Below are positions 33,183 through 41,029 of a stretch of DNA of 64,000 bases, in pieces (the first letter of the stretch is position 1; every line of letters starts with the position of its first letter). The translations under genes were made by a program, and so were the position numbers. This DNA comes from Streptomyces sp. YS415. Its GTDB lineage: Bacteria; Actinomycetota; Actinomycetes; Streptomycetales; Streptomycetaceae. The notes under the pieces were generated by a model. It had not been told where the DNA came from. It did no database searches and saw only the letters and a program-made list of their open reading frames with translations. Location: positions 57,688 to 121,687 of the forward strand of contig NZ_JAMJFL010000023.1 in the NCBI RefSeq assembly GCF_023544665.1, given 5' to 3'.

Positions 33183-34673
33183 TTATGTGCGGCGGGTGTG
33201 GGTGCGGGGGCCGCCGAAGCTTGCGGGTGTCGGGGTGGGTGGACGGGTGGGGGTGCGTGCGTCCTGGTCCGCCAGGTCACGGGCCCGGCGCGCCAGGGCG
33301 TCGGCGGTGAGGAGGTCGGTCAGGCCCGGGGTGGCGGCGAGGAGGCGCCGGGCCTCCGCCAGCCGGGTGCGGGGGATGCAGCCCACCGCGGCCCGGTGCG
33401 TGGCGACGTGGTCCTCCGCGGCGCCGGCGGAGCTGTGCGCCAGGAGTGCCGCGGCCGTCGACAGAACCCCGGCCCGCCCGTCCGCGACCGGCACCACACC
33501 CCGCACGATCCGCCGCAGCGCCTCCATCGGGTCGTACGGCCCCCCGGTCACCTCTTCCCGTACGTCCGCCAGGACACCGTCGGCATGGCTGATCCGGACG
33601 TCGGACCGGCCCCCGGGGGCGCTCGCCGCCCGTTCCCGCGCCCCGGCGATCTCGGCCTCCCCGCCGGTCAGCGCGGGCGCGACGAGCCCCGCCGCGGTCG
33701 CCAGCTCCGCCGCCCGGCGCTCGACGCCGTCGATGAACACGGCGGCCTGGGCGACGGCTCCCTCGGCGGCCCGGAGATTCCGCACTGCCCGCTCCGTCTC
33801 GCCCAGGTCCGCGCCCTGCCGAGCCTCGTTGAGCCGGGAGGTCGCGAACACGAGCCGGTCCTTGGCCCGCTCGACGTACCCCGACACATCGGCCCCGGCC
33901 GCGGGCCCGTACCGCTCGCCGAGCTCGCCGAGCGTGGTGTCCGCACTTGCCGTACGGGCGGTCAGTTCCCTGAACCGGGCCTCGGCGACCTCCAGCGCGC
34001 CGCCCACACCCGCCTCCAGGCCCCGCAGCTGATCGAACCCGGCCGCCTCCGCGTCCAGCCGCCGCCCCGCCTCCTCGCACCGCCCGACGATCCCCGCGAG
34101 CACCTGCCGCCGCCGGGCCTCGTCCTCCGGGACGCCGTCGTCGTAGCGCTGCCGCATGCGGAAGGCGGAGGCGAGCTCGGTCTCGGCGTCGCGCAGGGCC
34201 CGCGCCCAGGGCGCGACGGCCTCGGAGCCCGCCAGGGCCTCGGCGAAGGAGAGCTCCTCCCGGCTGGTGCGCACCCAGTCGTCGGCGTCGACGAGGAGTG
34301 CCCGTGCCCGTTCGTCGAGGTCACCGAGGGGCGGACCGGCCGCCCGGACGGGCTCACCGCCAGGCGTGGTCCGGGTGCGCGCCCGCCGGGTGCGCCGCAC
34401 ATAGCCGTACCCGGCGACCGCGACGGCGGCCACGGCCGCGACGAGCGGCAGCACGAGGTCCCCGGCGGAGGAGTCGTCCGGCGCCTGCTGGGCGGAGGCG
34501 CTCGCGACGGGCCGCTCCGAGCCGACCGCAACCGGAGCGTCCGGCCCCGACGTCATCCCCGGCGACGCCGGCCACGCCACGGCGATCAGTACACCCAGCA
34601 CGGCATGCATCACCAGCACGGATATGCGCCCGGTGGCCCGCCGGGGCCGGCCCCGGATCAAGGATGAGGTCAC
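33183..34673 (-). CDS. Membrane-anchored coiled-coil protein of unknown function
   Basis: 496 residues from GTG 34673; the frame is open to 34964 but would run into the divergent gene. N-terminal hydrophobic segment (ISVLVMHAVLGVLIAVAW) acts as a signal or first helix. A ~36-residue Ser/Pro/Ala spacer follows, then a second helix (LVLPLVAAVAAVAVAGYGYV) and a basic stop. The remaining ~390 residues are charged and helical (Glu/Arg/Ala-rich, many coiled-coil heptads) and cytoplasmic, ending RTHTRRT. Similar long coiled tails occur in actinobacterial TPM-domain proteins, but no TPM domain fits in the short spacer. I cannot assign a function. Converges on the PP2C gene. Confidence 0.68.
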   Translation of the reverse strand: MTSSLIRGRPRRATGRISVLVMHAVLGVLIAVAWPASPGMTSGPDAPVAVGSERPVASASAQQAPDDSSAGDLVLPLVAAVAAVAVAGYGYVRRTRRARTRTTPGGEPVRAAGPPLGDLDERARALLVDADDWVRTSREELSFAEALAGSEAVAPWARALRDAETELASAFRMRQRYDDGVPEDEARRRQVLAGIVGRCEEAGRRLDAEAAGFDQLRGLEAGVGGALEVAEARFRELTARTASADTTLGELGERYGPAAGADVSGYVERAKDRLVFATSRLNEARQGADLGETERAVRNLRAAEGAVAQAAVFIDGVERRAAELATAAGLVAPALTGGEAEIAGARERAASAPGGRSDVRISHADGVLADVREEVTGGPYDPMEALRRIVRGVVPVADGRAGVLSTAAALLAHSSAGAAEDHVATHRAAVGCIPRTRLAEARRLLAATPGLTDLLTADALARRARDLADQDARTPTRPPTPTPASFGGPRTHTRRT

Positions 34674-34755
34674 CTTTCGGAGCGTATGAGCAGGAATGCG
34701 ACCACGCGACCGGGGCCGCCGGGGTGGACGGCGAGGACACGAACAGGGGACGCCA

Positions 34756-35901
34756 GTGGAAGAGCGAGAGTCGAAGCAGGACCAGGCCCCAGAAAACCCC
34801 CCGGAGCCCGCACCCGACCCGGAGCCCACGCCCCCTCCCGCACCCACCCCCGATCCTGCCCCCGACGAAGCTGACGCCCCGGCCGGGCGCCGGAGGCGGT
34901 GGCGTCGCGCGGTCCGGCGTACCGCCCTCGCTCTCCTGGTAGTCCTGCTTCTGCCCGTGCTCACCGCTGCCCTCGCCCTTCGCCTGAACTACTCGGGCGA
35001 CCCGGAGGACGGCACATACACACGCAACCGTGACGCCATCTGGCTCGGGCACGCCTGGGTCGACGGGCGCAAGCGCGACGCGGACGTCACCGCCCTCGTG
35101 CGGCGACTGGACACCACCGGCATCCGGGATCTCTACGTCCACGCCGGACCCCTGAACCACGACGGCACGCTCCCGGCGAGCAAGTACCCCCGAGCGCGCT
35201 GGTTCCTGGACGCCATGCGGCGCGAAGCGCCCAGCGTGCGCGTCCAGGCCTGGCTCGGGGACCGGCTCGCCAGTGAGAGCCCGGACGGCCTGCGCCTGGA
35301 GGACCCGGGCACCCGCGCGGCCGTCGTCACCTCCACCCGCCGGATCCTCGCCGCCGGCTTCGAAGGCGCCCACTTCGACCTGGAACCCCTCCACTCCGGC
35401 GACCAGGACTACCTCACCCTCCTCGACGCCCTCCGCGAGGAGACCCGCGCCCGGGACGTCCCGCTCTCCGTCGCCGCCCACCGGATCGACCCCCTCCCCG
35501 CCCTCCACTCGGTCGCCGGCTTCCTCACCGGGCACCCCAAGTGGTGGTCGCAGGACTTCTTCGGCGAGGTCGCGCGCAGGGTCGACCAGATCGCGGTCAT
35601 GTCGTACGACACCGCCCTGCCGCTGGAGAGCCTGTACGGCGGCTACGTGGCCCAGCAGACCTCGCTCGCCCTGGAGGTCACCCCGCCCACCACCGACCTG
35701 CTGATGGGCCTGCCCTTCTTCCACGAGAGCGACGTCGGCCACCACGAATCCGCCGAGACCGTCTCCGCCGCCGTGCGCGGCACCCGCCTCGGCCTGTCCC
35801 GCACCGACCCGGACCGGGAGCGCTTCGGCGTTGCGCTGTACGTGGACTTCGCGGCGAAGGAGGCGGACTGGACGGCGTACCGGCGCGGCTGGGTGAGGTG
35901 A
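34756..35901 (+). CDS. Membrane-anchored GH18-like (TIM-barrel) protein
   Basis: 381 residues from GTG 34756 (AGGGGA 7 bases upstream). A cytoplasmic Pro/Glu-rich tail (PAPDPEPTPPPAPTPDPAPD) and an Arg cluster precede one transmembrane helix (about 52-76). The extracellular domain then has barrel strands such as GIRDLYVHAGPL, VRVQAWLG, GAHFDLEPL and IAVMSYD. The HFDLEPL and MSYD signatures recall glycoside hydrolase family 18 (DxxDxE and YD motifs), although the DxxDxE pattern is degenerate. A cell-surface carbohydrate-binding or hydrolysing role is plausible. Substrate unknown. Confidence 0.68.
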   Translation: MEERESKQDQAPENPPEPAPDPEPTPPPAPTPDPAPDEADAPAGRRRRWRRAVRRTALALLVVLLLPVLTAALALRLNYSGDPEDGTYTRNRDAIWLGHAWVDGRKRDADVTALVRRLDTTGIRDLYVHAGPLNHDGTLPASKYPRARWFLDAMRREAPSVRVQAWLGDRLASESPDGLRLEDPGTRAAVVTSTRRILAAGFEGAHFDLEPLHSGDQDYLTLLDALREETRARDVPLSVAAHRIDPLPALHSVAGFLTGHPKWWSQDFFGEVARRVDQIAVMSYDTALPLESLYGGYVAQQTSLALEVTPPTTDLLMGLPFFHESDVGHHESAETVSAAVRGTRLGLSRTDPDRERFGVALYVDFAAKEADWTAYRRGWVR

Positions 35902-35980
35902 ACATGTCGTGACCGGAACGTCATATGTGATTTAACTCGACGCACCGTTCTGTTTGTTGTGGAGCGGCTGTGAGCGCCCA

Positions 35981-35986
35981 TACCGT
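35981..35986 (+). promoter_or_regulatory. -10 element of a probable leaderless methyltransferase transcript
   Basis: TACCGT ends 6 bases before the ATG at 35993, with TTGTGG 18 bases upstream as a -35. No Shine-Dalgarno lies in the space, so transcription would start at the ATG. Confidence 0.45.
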
Positions 35987-35992
35987 CCACCA

Positions 35993-36913
35993 ATGCGAAC
36001 GCTAATCACCAGCAAGGCTGCTCGACGGGCCCTGCGTCCGATCGTTCAGCTGATCGACCAGCGCATCGAGCGAGAGGTCCGCCGCCATGTCGAGATCGCC
36101 TCGAAGGACGCGCTCCAGAAGGAACTGAGAACCCTGCGCAACCGCCAGCGCCCCCTGGAGCTGTTCTTCGACGGGACCGGGCGGGGCGCGTCCCGGCTCC
36201 CCTCGGCGCCCCATCTCAACACCACGATCTCCGAGCTGGAGCAGGTCACCGGCGCCGACCGGCAGGCCTGCGAGCGCACGGTCGCCCAGGCGTTCCGGCT
36301 GCTCATCGCGATGGAGGCGCTCGGCGTCGGACGGATCGCGGGCGGCACGATGAACATCGTCGGCAAGCTCTCCGCGGTACCGCTGCTCGACCCCCCGAAC
36401 GACGAGATCCTCGAGATCGGCACCCTGTACGGGATGTTCGGCGCCGCGCTCATCCGGATGTCCGAGCGTGCCGGGCGGGCGCCGAGCCTGACCATCGTCG
36501 ACCCGCTCGCCGGGACCCAGCTCCAGCCCGGCGCCACCATGGGCAGCGACGCCTCCGGCACGCCGGTCAACCTGGCCGCCGTGCGCACCAATCTGAGCCT
36601 CGCCGGAGCGGCCGGTGCCGCCGCCCGCATCCAGCCGGGCTTCTCCGAGGACCCGGAGGTCAGGGCCCTGGTCTCGGACCGCTCCTACGGCGTGGTCATC
36701 GTCGACGGCGACCACTCCGCCGCCGGTGTCGCCGCCGACCTGGAGTGGGCGGAGCGCATCGTCGCGCCGGGCGGGATCGTCGTACTCGACGATTTCGGGC
36801 ACCCCAAGTGGCCCGGGATCAAGGAGGCGTTCGAGAAGCACATGATCACGGACACCCGGTTCAGGTTCCTGGGCCAGGTGACGCACTCGGGGTACCTGCG
36901 GGCCTCAGCCTGA
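35993..36913 (+). CDS. Class I SAM-dependent methyltransferase-like protein
   Basis: 306 residues from ATG 35993 (MRTLITSKAARRALR). After a helical N-terminal 120 residues comes a Rossmann-like domain: motif I variant ILEIGTLYGMFGAALIRM, the acidic strand end LTIVDPL, VVIVDGDHSAAGVAADLEWA and IVVLDDFGHPKWPGI. This combination (VDGDH, DDF) matches the methyltransferase_24 class, seen in sugar, lipid and natural-product O-methylation. The first Gly of the SAM loop is conserved. Substrate unknown. Its 3' end overlaps the convergent sdhB gene by 9 bases. Confidence 0.78.
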   Translation: MRTLITSKAARRALRPIVQLIDQRIEREVRRHVEIASKDALQKELRTLRNRQRPLELFFDGTGRGASRLPSAPHLNTTISELEQVTGADRQACERTVAQAFRLLIAMEALGVGRIAGGTMNIVGKLSAVPLLDPPNDEILEIGTLYGMFGAALIRMSERAGRAPSLTIVDPLAGTQLQPGATMGSDASGTPVNLAAVRTNLSLAGAAGAAARIQPGFSEDPEVRALVSDRSYGVVIVDGDHSAAGVAADLEWAERIVAPGGIVVLDDFGHPKWPGIKEAFEKHMITDTRFRFLGQVTHSGYLRASA

Positions 36914-37681
36914 CCCGGACCGCCTGCGGATCTTCGACCTCAGCCAGACCAGCGGGTCGTACTTGCGGTCCACGGCGCGTTCCTTCAGCGGGATCAGCGC
37001 ATTGTCCGTGATCTTGATGCCCTCGGGGCAGACCTCCGTACAGCATTTGGTGATGTTGCAGTAACCGAGGCCGTGTTCGTCCTGGGCGGTGCTCTTGCGG
37101 TCCAGGCCGGACTCGGCGGCGGCGTCCAGCGGGTGCATGTCCAGCTCCGCCACCCGCATCAGGAAGCGCGGCCCGGCGAACGCCTGCTTGTTCTCCTCGT
37201 GGTCGCGGACCACGTGGCAGGTGTCCTGGCACAGGAAGCACTCGATGCACTTGCGGAACTCCTGCGAGCGGTCCACGTCCTCCTGCATCATCCGGTACTC
37301 GCCGGGGCCGAGCCCCTCGGGCGGCACGAAGGCCGGGATCTCGCGCGCCTTGGTGTAGTTGAAGCCGACGTCCGTGACGAGATCGCGGACCACCGGGAAG
37401 GCGCGCAGGGGAGTGACGGTGATCGTCTCCTCCCGGTCGAACACCGACATCCGCGTCATGCACATCAGCCGCGGCCGGCCGTTGATCTCCGCCGAGCACG
37501 AACCGCACTTGCCCGCCTTGCAGTTCCAGCGGACGGCGAGATCCGGGGTCTGGGTGGACTGCAGGCGGTGGATGATGTCCAGCACCACCTCGCCGTCGTT
37601 CACCTCGATCCTGAAGTCCTCGAGTCCGCCGCCGCCGGCGTCACCCCGCCACACCTTGAAGCGGGCCTCGTAGCTGCTCAC
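36905..37681 (-). CDS. sdhB: Succinate dehydrogenase iron-sulfur subunit
   Basis: 258 residues; GTG 37681 overlaps the sdhA stop as GTGA. All cluster ligands are visible: [2Fe-2S] C54, C59, C62, C74 (CKAGKCGSC...C); second group C145, C148, C151, C155 (CIECFLCQDTC); third group C208, C213/C214, C218 (CNITKCCTEVCPEGI). It carries electrons from the flavoprotein to the membrane subunit. The sequence style (frdB-like, single cytochrome b subunit in the operon) is that of the actinobacterial Sdh1-type enzyme, distinct from the four-gene sdhCDAB complex. Confidence 0.93.
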   Translation of the reverse strand: MSSYEARFKVWRGDAGGGGLEDFRIEVNDGEVVLDIIHRLQSTQTPDLAVRWNCKAGKCGSCSAEINGRPRLMCMTRMSVFDREETITVTPLRAFPVVRDLVTDVGFNYTKAREIPAFVPPEGLGPGEYRMMQEDVDRSQEFRKCIECFLCQDTCHVVRDHEENKQAFAGPRFLMRVAELDMHPLDAAAESGLDRKSTAQDEHGLGYCNITKCCTEVCPEGIKITDNALIPLKERAVDRKYDPLVWLRSKIRRRSGSG

Positions 37682-39606
37682 TCGTACAGCTCCTCTTCGG
37701 CGAGGTACTTGACCAGCTCCTCCTTGTCGAAGAGGGCGAGCAGGTCGGGTCGGATGGGGTCGGTGTGCTCGCGGCTGAGGTCGATCTGGCCGCGTTCGGC
37801 GTCGGTCGCCGCGAGACCGCCGGTGGGGTCGGCCAGCCGGCACAGCAGGTTGACGTTGCGCCAGGTGCGCTCCATGCCCGGATGGTCCTCGCGGGTGTGG
37901 CCGCCGCGCGACTCGGTGCGCTCCAGCGCGGCCCGCGCCACGCACTCGCTGACCAGCAGCATGTTCCGGAGGTCCAGGGCGAGGTGCCAGCCCGGGTTGA
38001 ACTGCCGGTGCCCCTCGACCCCGGCCCGCCGGGCCCGGACCCGCAGCTCGGCCAGCTTCTCCAGCGCGTGCGCCATCTCGCCCTCGCGGCGGATGATGCC
38101 GACCAGGTCGTTCATGGTCTGCTGGAGTTCCTGGTGCAGGGTGTACGGGTTCTCCGGCGCGGCCTCGTCCGGGCTCTCCGCGGAGAAGGGGCGCAGCGCC
38201 TCGGCCGCCGCGGTGTCGACCTGGGCGTCGTCCACCTCGGGGCGCTCGAAGGCGAGGCCCGCCGCGTACTCGGCCGCGTGCCAGCCCGCCCGGCGCCCGA
38301 AGACCAGCAGGTCGGAGAGCGAGTTGCCGCCGAGCCGGTTGGAGCCGTGCATCCCGCCCGCGACCTCACCGGCCGCGAACAGCCCCGGCACCCCGCGGGC
38401 GGCCGCCGTGTCGGACTCGACCGCGATCCCGCCCATCACGTAGTGACAGGTCGGCCCGACCTCCATCGCCTCCGCCGTGATGTCCACGTCCGCCAGCTCC
38501 TTGAACTGGTGGTACATGGACGGCAGCCGGCGCTTGATCACCTCGGCGGGCATCCGCGTCGAGACGTCCAGGAAGACCCCGCCGTGCGGGGAGCCGCGGC
38601 CCGCCTTCACCTCGGAGTTGATCGCGCGGGCCACCTCGTCGCGGGGGAGCAGCTCGGGGGGACGCCGGTTGTTGTCCGGGTCCTCGTACCAGCGGTCGCC
38701 CTCCTCCTCGGACTCGGCGTACTTCTCCTTGAAGACGTCCGGGACGTAGTCGAACATGAACCGCTTGCCCTCGGAGTTCCGCAGCACCCCGCCGTCGCCG
38801 CGGACGGACTCCGTGACGAGGATGCCCTTGACCGAGGGCGGCCAGACCATGCCCGTCGGGTGGAACTGCACGAACTCCATGTTCAGCAGCGGCGCCCCCG
38901 CGAGCAGCGCCAGCGCGTGGCCGTCGCCGGTGTACTCCCACGAGTTCGACGTCACCTTGAAGGACTTGCCGATGCCACCGGTGGCGATCACCACGGAGGG
39001 CGCTTCCAGGACGAAGAAGCGGCCGGTCTCCCGGTCGTAGGCGAAGACGCCCGACACACGAGGGCCTTCCTTGAGCACCCTGGTGACCGTGCACTCCTGG
39101 AAGACCTTCAGCCGGGACTCGTAGTCGCCGGTCTCCTTGAAGTCCTGCTGCTGCAAGGACACGATCTTCTGCTGCAGCGTGCGGATGAGCTCCAGGCCGG
39201 TGCGGTCGCCGACGTGTGCGAGCCGCGGGTACTCGTGGCCGCCGAAGTTGCGCTGGGAGATCCGGCCGTCCTTCGTACGGTCGAACAGTGCGCCCCAGGT
39301 CTCCAGCTCCCACACCCGGTCGGGGGCCTCCTGCGCGTGCAGTTCGGCCATCCGCCACTGGTTGAGGAACTTGCCGCCGCGCATGGTGTCGCGGAAGTGG
39401 ACCTGCCAGTTGTCGTGCTGGTTGGCGTTGGCCATGGCGGCGGCGATGCCGCCCTCGGCCATCACCGTGTGCGCCTTGCCGAACAGCGACTTGCAGATCA
39501 CCGCGGTACGGGCGCCCCGCTCGCGCGCCTCGATGGCCGCCCGCAGGCCCGCGCCCCCGGCGCCGACCACGACGACGTCCCACTCCTGCCGGTCCACCAC
39601 GGACAT
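37678..39606 (-). CDS. sdhA: Succinate dehydrogenase/fumarate reductase flavoprotein subunit
   Basis: 642 residues; ATG 39606 shares a base with the sdhC-type stop (TGATG). N-terminal FAD fold VVVVGAGGAGLRAA (11-24), covalent-FAD histidine H46 in GKAHTVMAEGG. The substrate-binding and catalytic region includes QFHPTGMVWP, SVRGDGGVLRN and the capping-domain GGIAVESDT; GEVAGGMHGSNRLGGNSL closes the FAD site. It oxidises succinate to fumarate at the inner face of the membrane. A frame extension to 39882 overlaps the neighbouring gene and is not used. Confidence 0.96.
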   Translation of the reverse strand: MSVVDRQEWDVVVVGAGGAGLRAAIEARERGARTAVICKSLFGKAHTVMAEGGIAAAMANANQHDNWQVHFRDTMRGGKFLNQWRMAELHAQEAPDRVWELETWGALFDRTKDGRISQRNFGGHEYPRLAHVGDRTGLELIRTLQQKIVSLQQQDFKETGDYESRLKVFQECTVTRVLKEGPRVSGVFAYDRETGRFFVLEAPSVVIATGGIGKSFKVTSNSWEYTGDGHALALLAGAPLLNMEFVQFHPTGMVWPPSVKGILVTESVRGDGGVLRNSEGKRFMFDYVPDVFKEKYAESEEEGDRWYEDPDNNRRPPELLPRDEVARAINSEVKAGRGSPHGGVFLDVSTRMPAEVIKRRLPSMYHQFKELADVDITAEAMEVGPTCHYVMGGIAVESDTAAARGVPGLFAAGEVAGGMHGSNRLGGNSLSDLLVFGRRAGWHAAEYAAGLAFERPEVDDAQVDTAAAEALRPFSAESPDEAAPENPYTLHQELQQTMNDLVGIIRREGEMAHALEKLAELRVRARRAGVEGHRQFNPGWHLALDLRNMLLVSECVARAALERTESRGGHTREDHPGMERTWRNVNLLCRLADPTGGLAATDAERGQIDLSREHTDPIRPDLLALFDKEELVKYLAEEELYE

Positions 39607-40427
39607 CAGAACAACCTCGGATCGTCGAAGGCACCGGATGCGACGAGATAGACGTAGAAGTCGGCGAGCGCCACGCTCACCAACGACGACCAGGCGAGCA
39701 GCATGTGCCGGGCGTTGAGCTTCCCGACCCACTGCCACATCCGGTACCGCACGGGGTGCTGGGAGAAGTGCTTGAGCTTGCCGCCGACGATGTGCCGGCA
39801 GGAATGGCAGGAGATCGTGTACGCCCAGATCAGCACGATGTTGACGAGGAACACCAGGGTGCCGAGACCCATGTGGCCCCACTCGTAGTGCTCGTCGCGG
39901 AAGGTGAGCACGGTGTCGTACGTCAGGATTCCGGCGACCGGGATCGCGGCGTAGAAGAAGTACCGGTGGATGTTCTGCAGGATCAGCGGGAAACGGGTCT
40001 CACCGGAGTACTTCTTGTGCGGCTCGGCCACCGCGCAGGCCGGTGGGGAGGCCCAGAAGCCCCGGTAGTAGGCCTTGCGGTAGTAGTAGCAGGTCAGCCG
40101 GAAGCCGAGCGGGAAGATCAGGATGAGCACGGCGGGCGAGAGGCCCCACCAGCTGCCGAAGATCTCCCAGTTGGGGCCGTTGCGCATCGGCTCGCAGTTC
40201 TCCGCGAGACAGGGGGAGTAGAACGGCGAGACGTAGGGCGCCGCGTAGTAGTCGGCGTTGGCGAACGCGCGCCAGGTCGAGTAGACGATGAACGCCAGCA
40301 GACCGGCCGCGGTGGCGGCGGGCGCCAGCCACCAGCGGTCGGTCCGCAGATGCGGGGCGGCGATCGCGGCGCGCGTACCGCCGCGTACACCGCCGCTGTT
40401 CAGATGGGGTTCCGTACCAGTGGCCAA
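39606..40427 (-). CDS. sdhC: Succinate dehydrogenase cytochrome b / membrane anchor subunit
   Basis: 273 residues. The start appears to be TTG 40427: GGAG lies 8 bases upstream and there is no ATG/GTG in a suitable place. About five transmembrane helices (for example LAPAATAAGLLAFIVYSTW, PAVLILIFPLGFRL, YFFYAAIPVAGILTYDTVL, LGTLVFLVNIVLIWAYTI and LAWSSLVSVALADFYVYLV) with histidines (HRYFF, HSCRHIVGG) that could ligate haem. It passes electrons to menaquinone. First gene of the coupled sdhC-A-B set. As I recall, single large membrane subunits of this length typify the mycobacterial and streptomycete Sdh1 type. Confidence 0.88.
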   Translation of the reverse strand: MATGTEPHLNSGGVRGGTRAAIAAPHLRTDRWWLAPAATAAGLLAFIVYSTWRAFANADYYAAPYVSPFYSPCLAENCEPMRNGPNWEIFGSWWGLSPAVLILIFPLGFRLTCYYYRKAYYRGFWASPPACAVAEPHKKYSGETRFPLILQNIHRYFFYAAIPVAGILTYDTVLTFRDEHYEWGHMGLGTLVFLVNIVLIWAYTISCHSCRHIVGGKLKHFSQHPVRYRMWQWVGKLNARHMLLAWSSLVSVALADFYVYLVASGAFDDPRLF

Positions 40428-40451
40428 CGTTTGACTCCGGTCGGTTCGGGT

Positions 40452-40742
40452 TCAGGGGGCTCGTCGGTCCCGGGCGCCTAGACCCTCGTCGTCCGTGTCG
40501 ATCCACAGAGAGTCGTCGTACGGGGTGTCGGGGATGGTGACGAGATCGGGGCGCTGCTGTGCCGCGGGGGCGGCGGCCGCCGCGCGCAGCAGGGCCACGC
40601 TCTCGCGCAGGTGATCGCAGTCGGTGCGGACGCGGCGGATGTCCAGACCGCCGTTTCCGAGCTGCTGTTCCAGGCGGCTCACCGACCTGTTCAGGTCGTC
40701 GAGGCACCGCTGCAGTGCTGTCAGGTCGTCGTGCACGGACAT
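40452..40742 (-). CDS. Small coiled-coil protein upstream of sdh
   Basis: 96 residues from ATG 40742 (GAGG 9 bases upstream). Residues 1-50 are a strong heptad coiled coil (DDLTALQRCLDDLNRS, then VSRLEQQLG). The C-terminal part is Ala/Pro-rich, ending with an acidic tail (DDSLWIDTDDEGLG). No membrane segment or enzymatic motif. Only 24 bases separate its stop from the sdhC start on the same strand, so it is probably co-transcribed with sdhCAB. Function not known. Confidence 0.7.
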   Translation of the reverse strand: MSVHDDLTALQRCLDDLNRSVSRLEQQLGNGGLDIRRVRTDCDHLRESVALLRAAAAAPAAQQRPDLVTIPDTPYDDSLWIDTDDEGLGARDRRAP

Positions 40743-41029
40743 GACGTGACCTCGCTTCCGTCGGCCGTACGGCCGTGGGTGGCAACGTTCATGCGCCTGC
40801 GAGTGTTGCGCGTCACACCTGTCGCTGTGAAGGGACGTGCACCGATTGGCCGAGGCGCATAGGTGCATCGCGTGGTGCGTTGCGCCGCACGGGTGGGGTT
40901 CCCGGCGTGGCTCGCCGTGTCGCGGCCCGTTGCCGAACCCTTTCCTCTTCAGTGGCCGCATAGATGTGATCAGCTCCATATACCGCCAAAAGTGATCATA
41001 ACCCCCGCGGCTCACGGAGGTAAGCAGAG
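40743..41029. other. Divergent regulatory region between the sdh operon and a binding-protein gene
   Basis: 287 bases, no gene. A perfect 14-bp palindrome CGGCCGTACGGCCG at 40762-40775 lies 20 bases upstream of the coiled-coil ATG. Two GTGATCA sites (TGATCA at 40967-40972 and 40993-40998) lie exactly 26 bp apart in an AT-richer stretch before the plus-strand gene. GGAGGT at 41016-41021 is a strong ribosome site. Operator roles are guesses. Confidence 0.45.
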
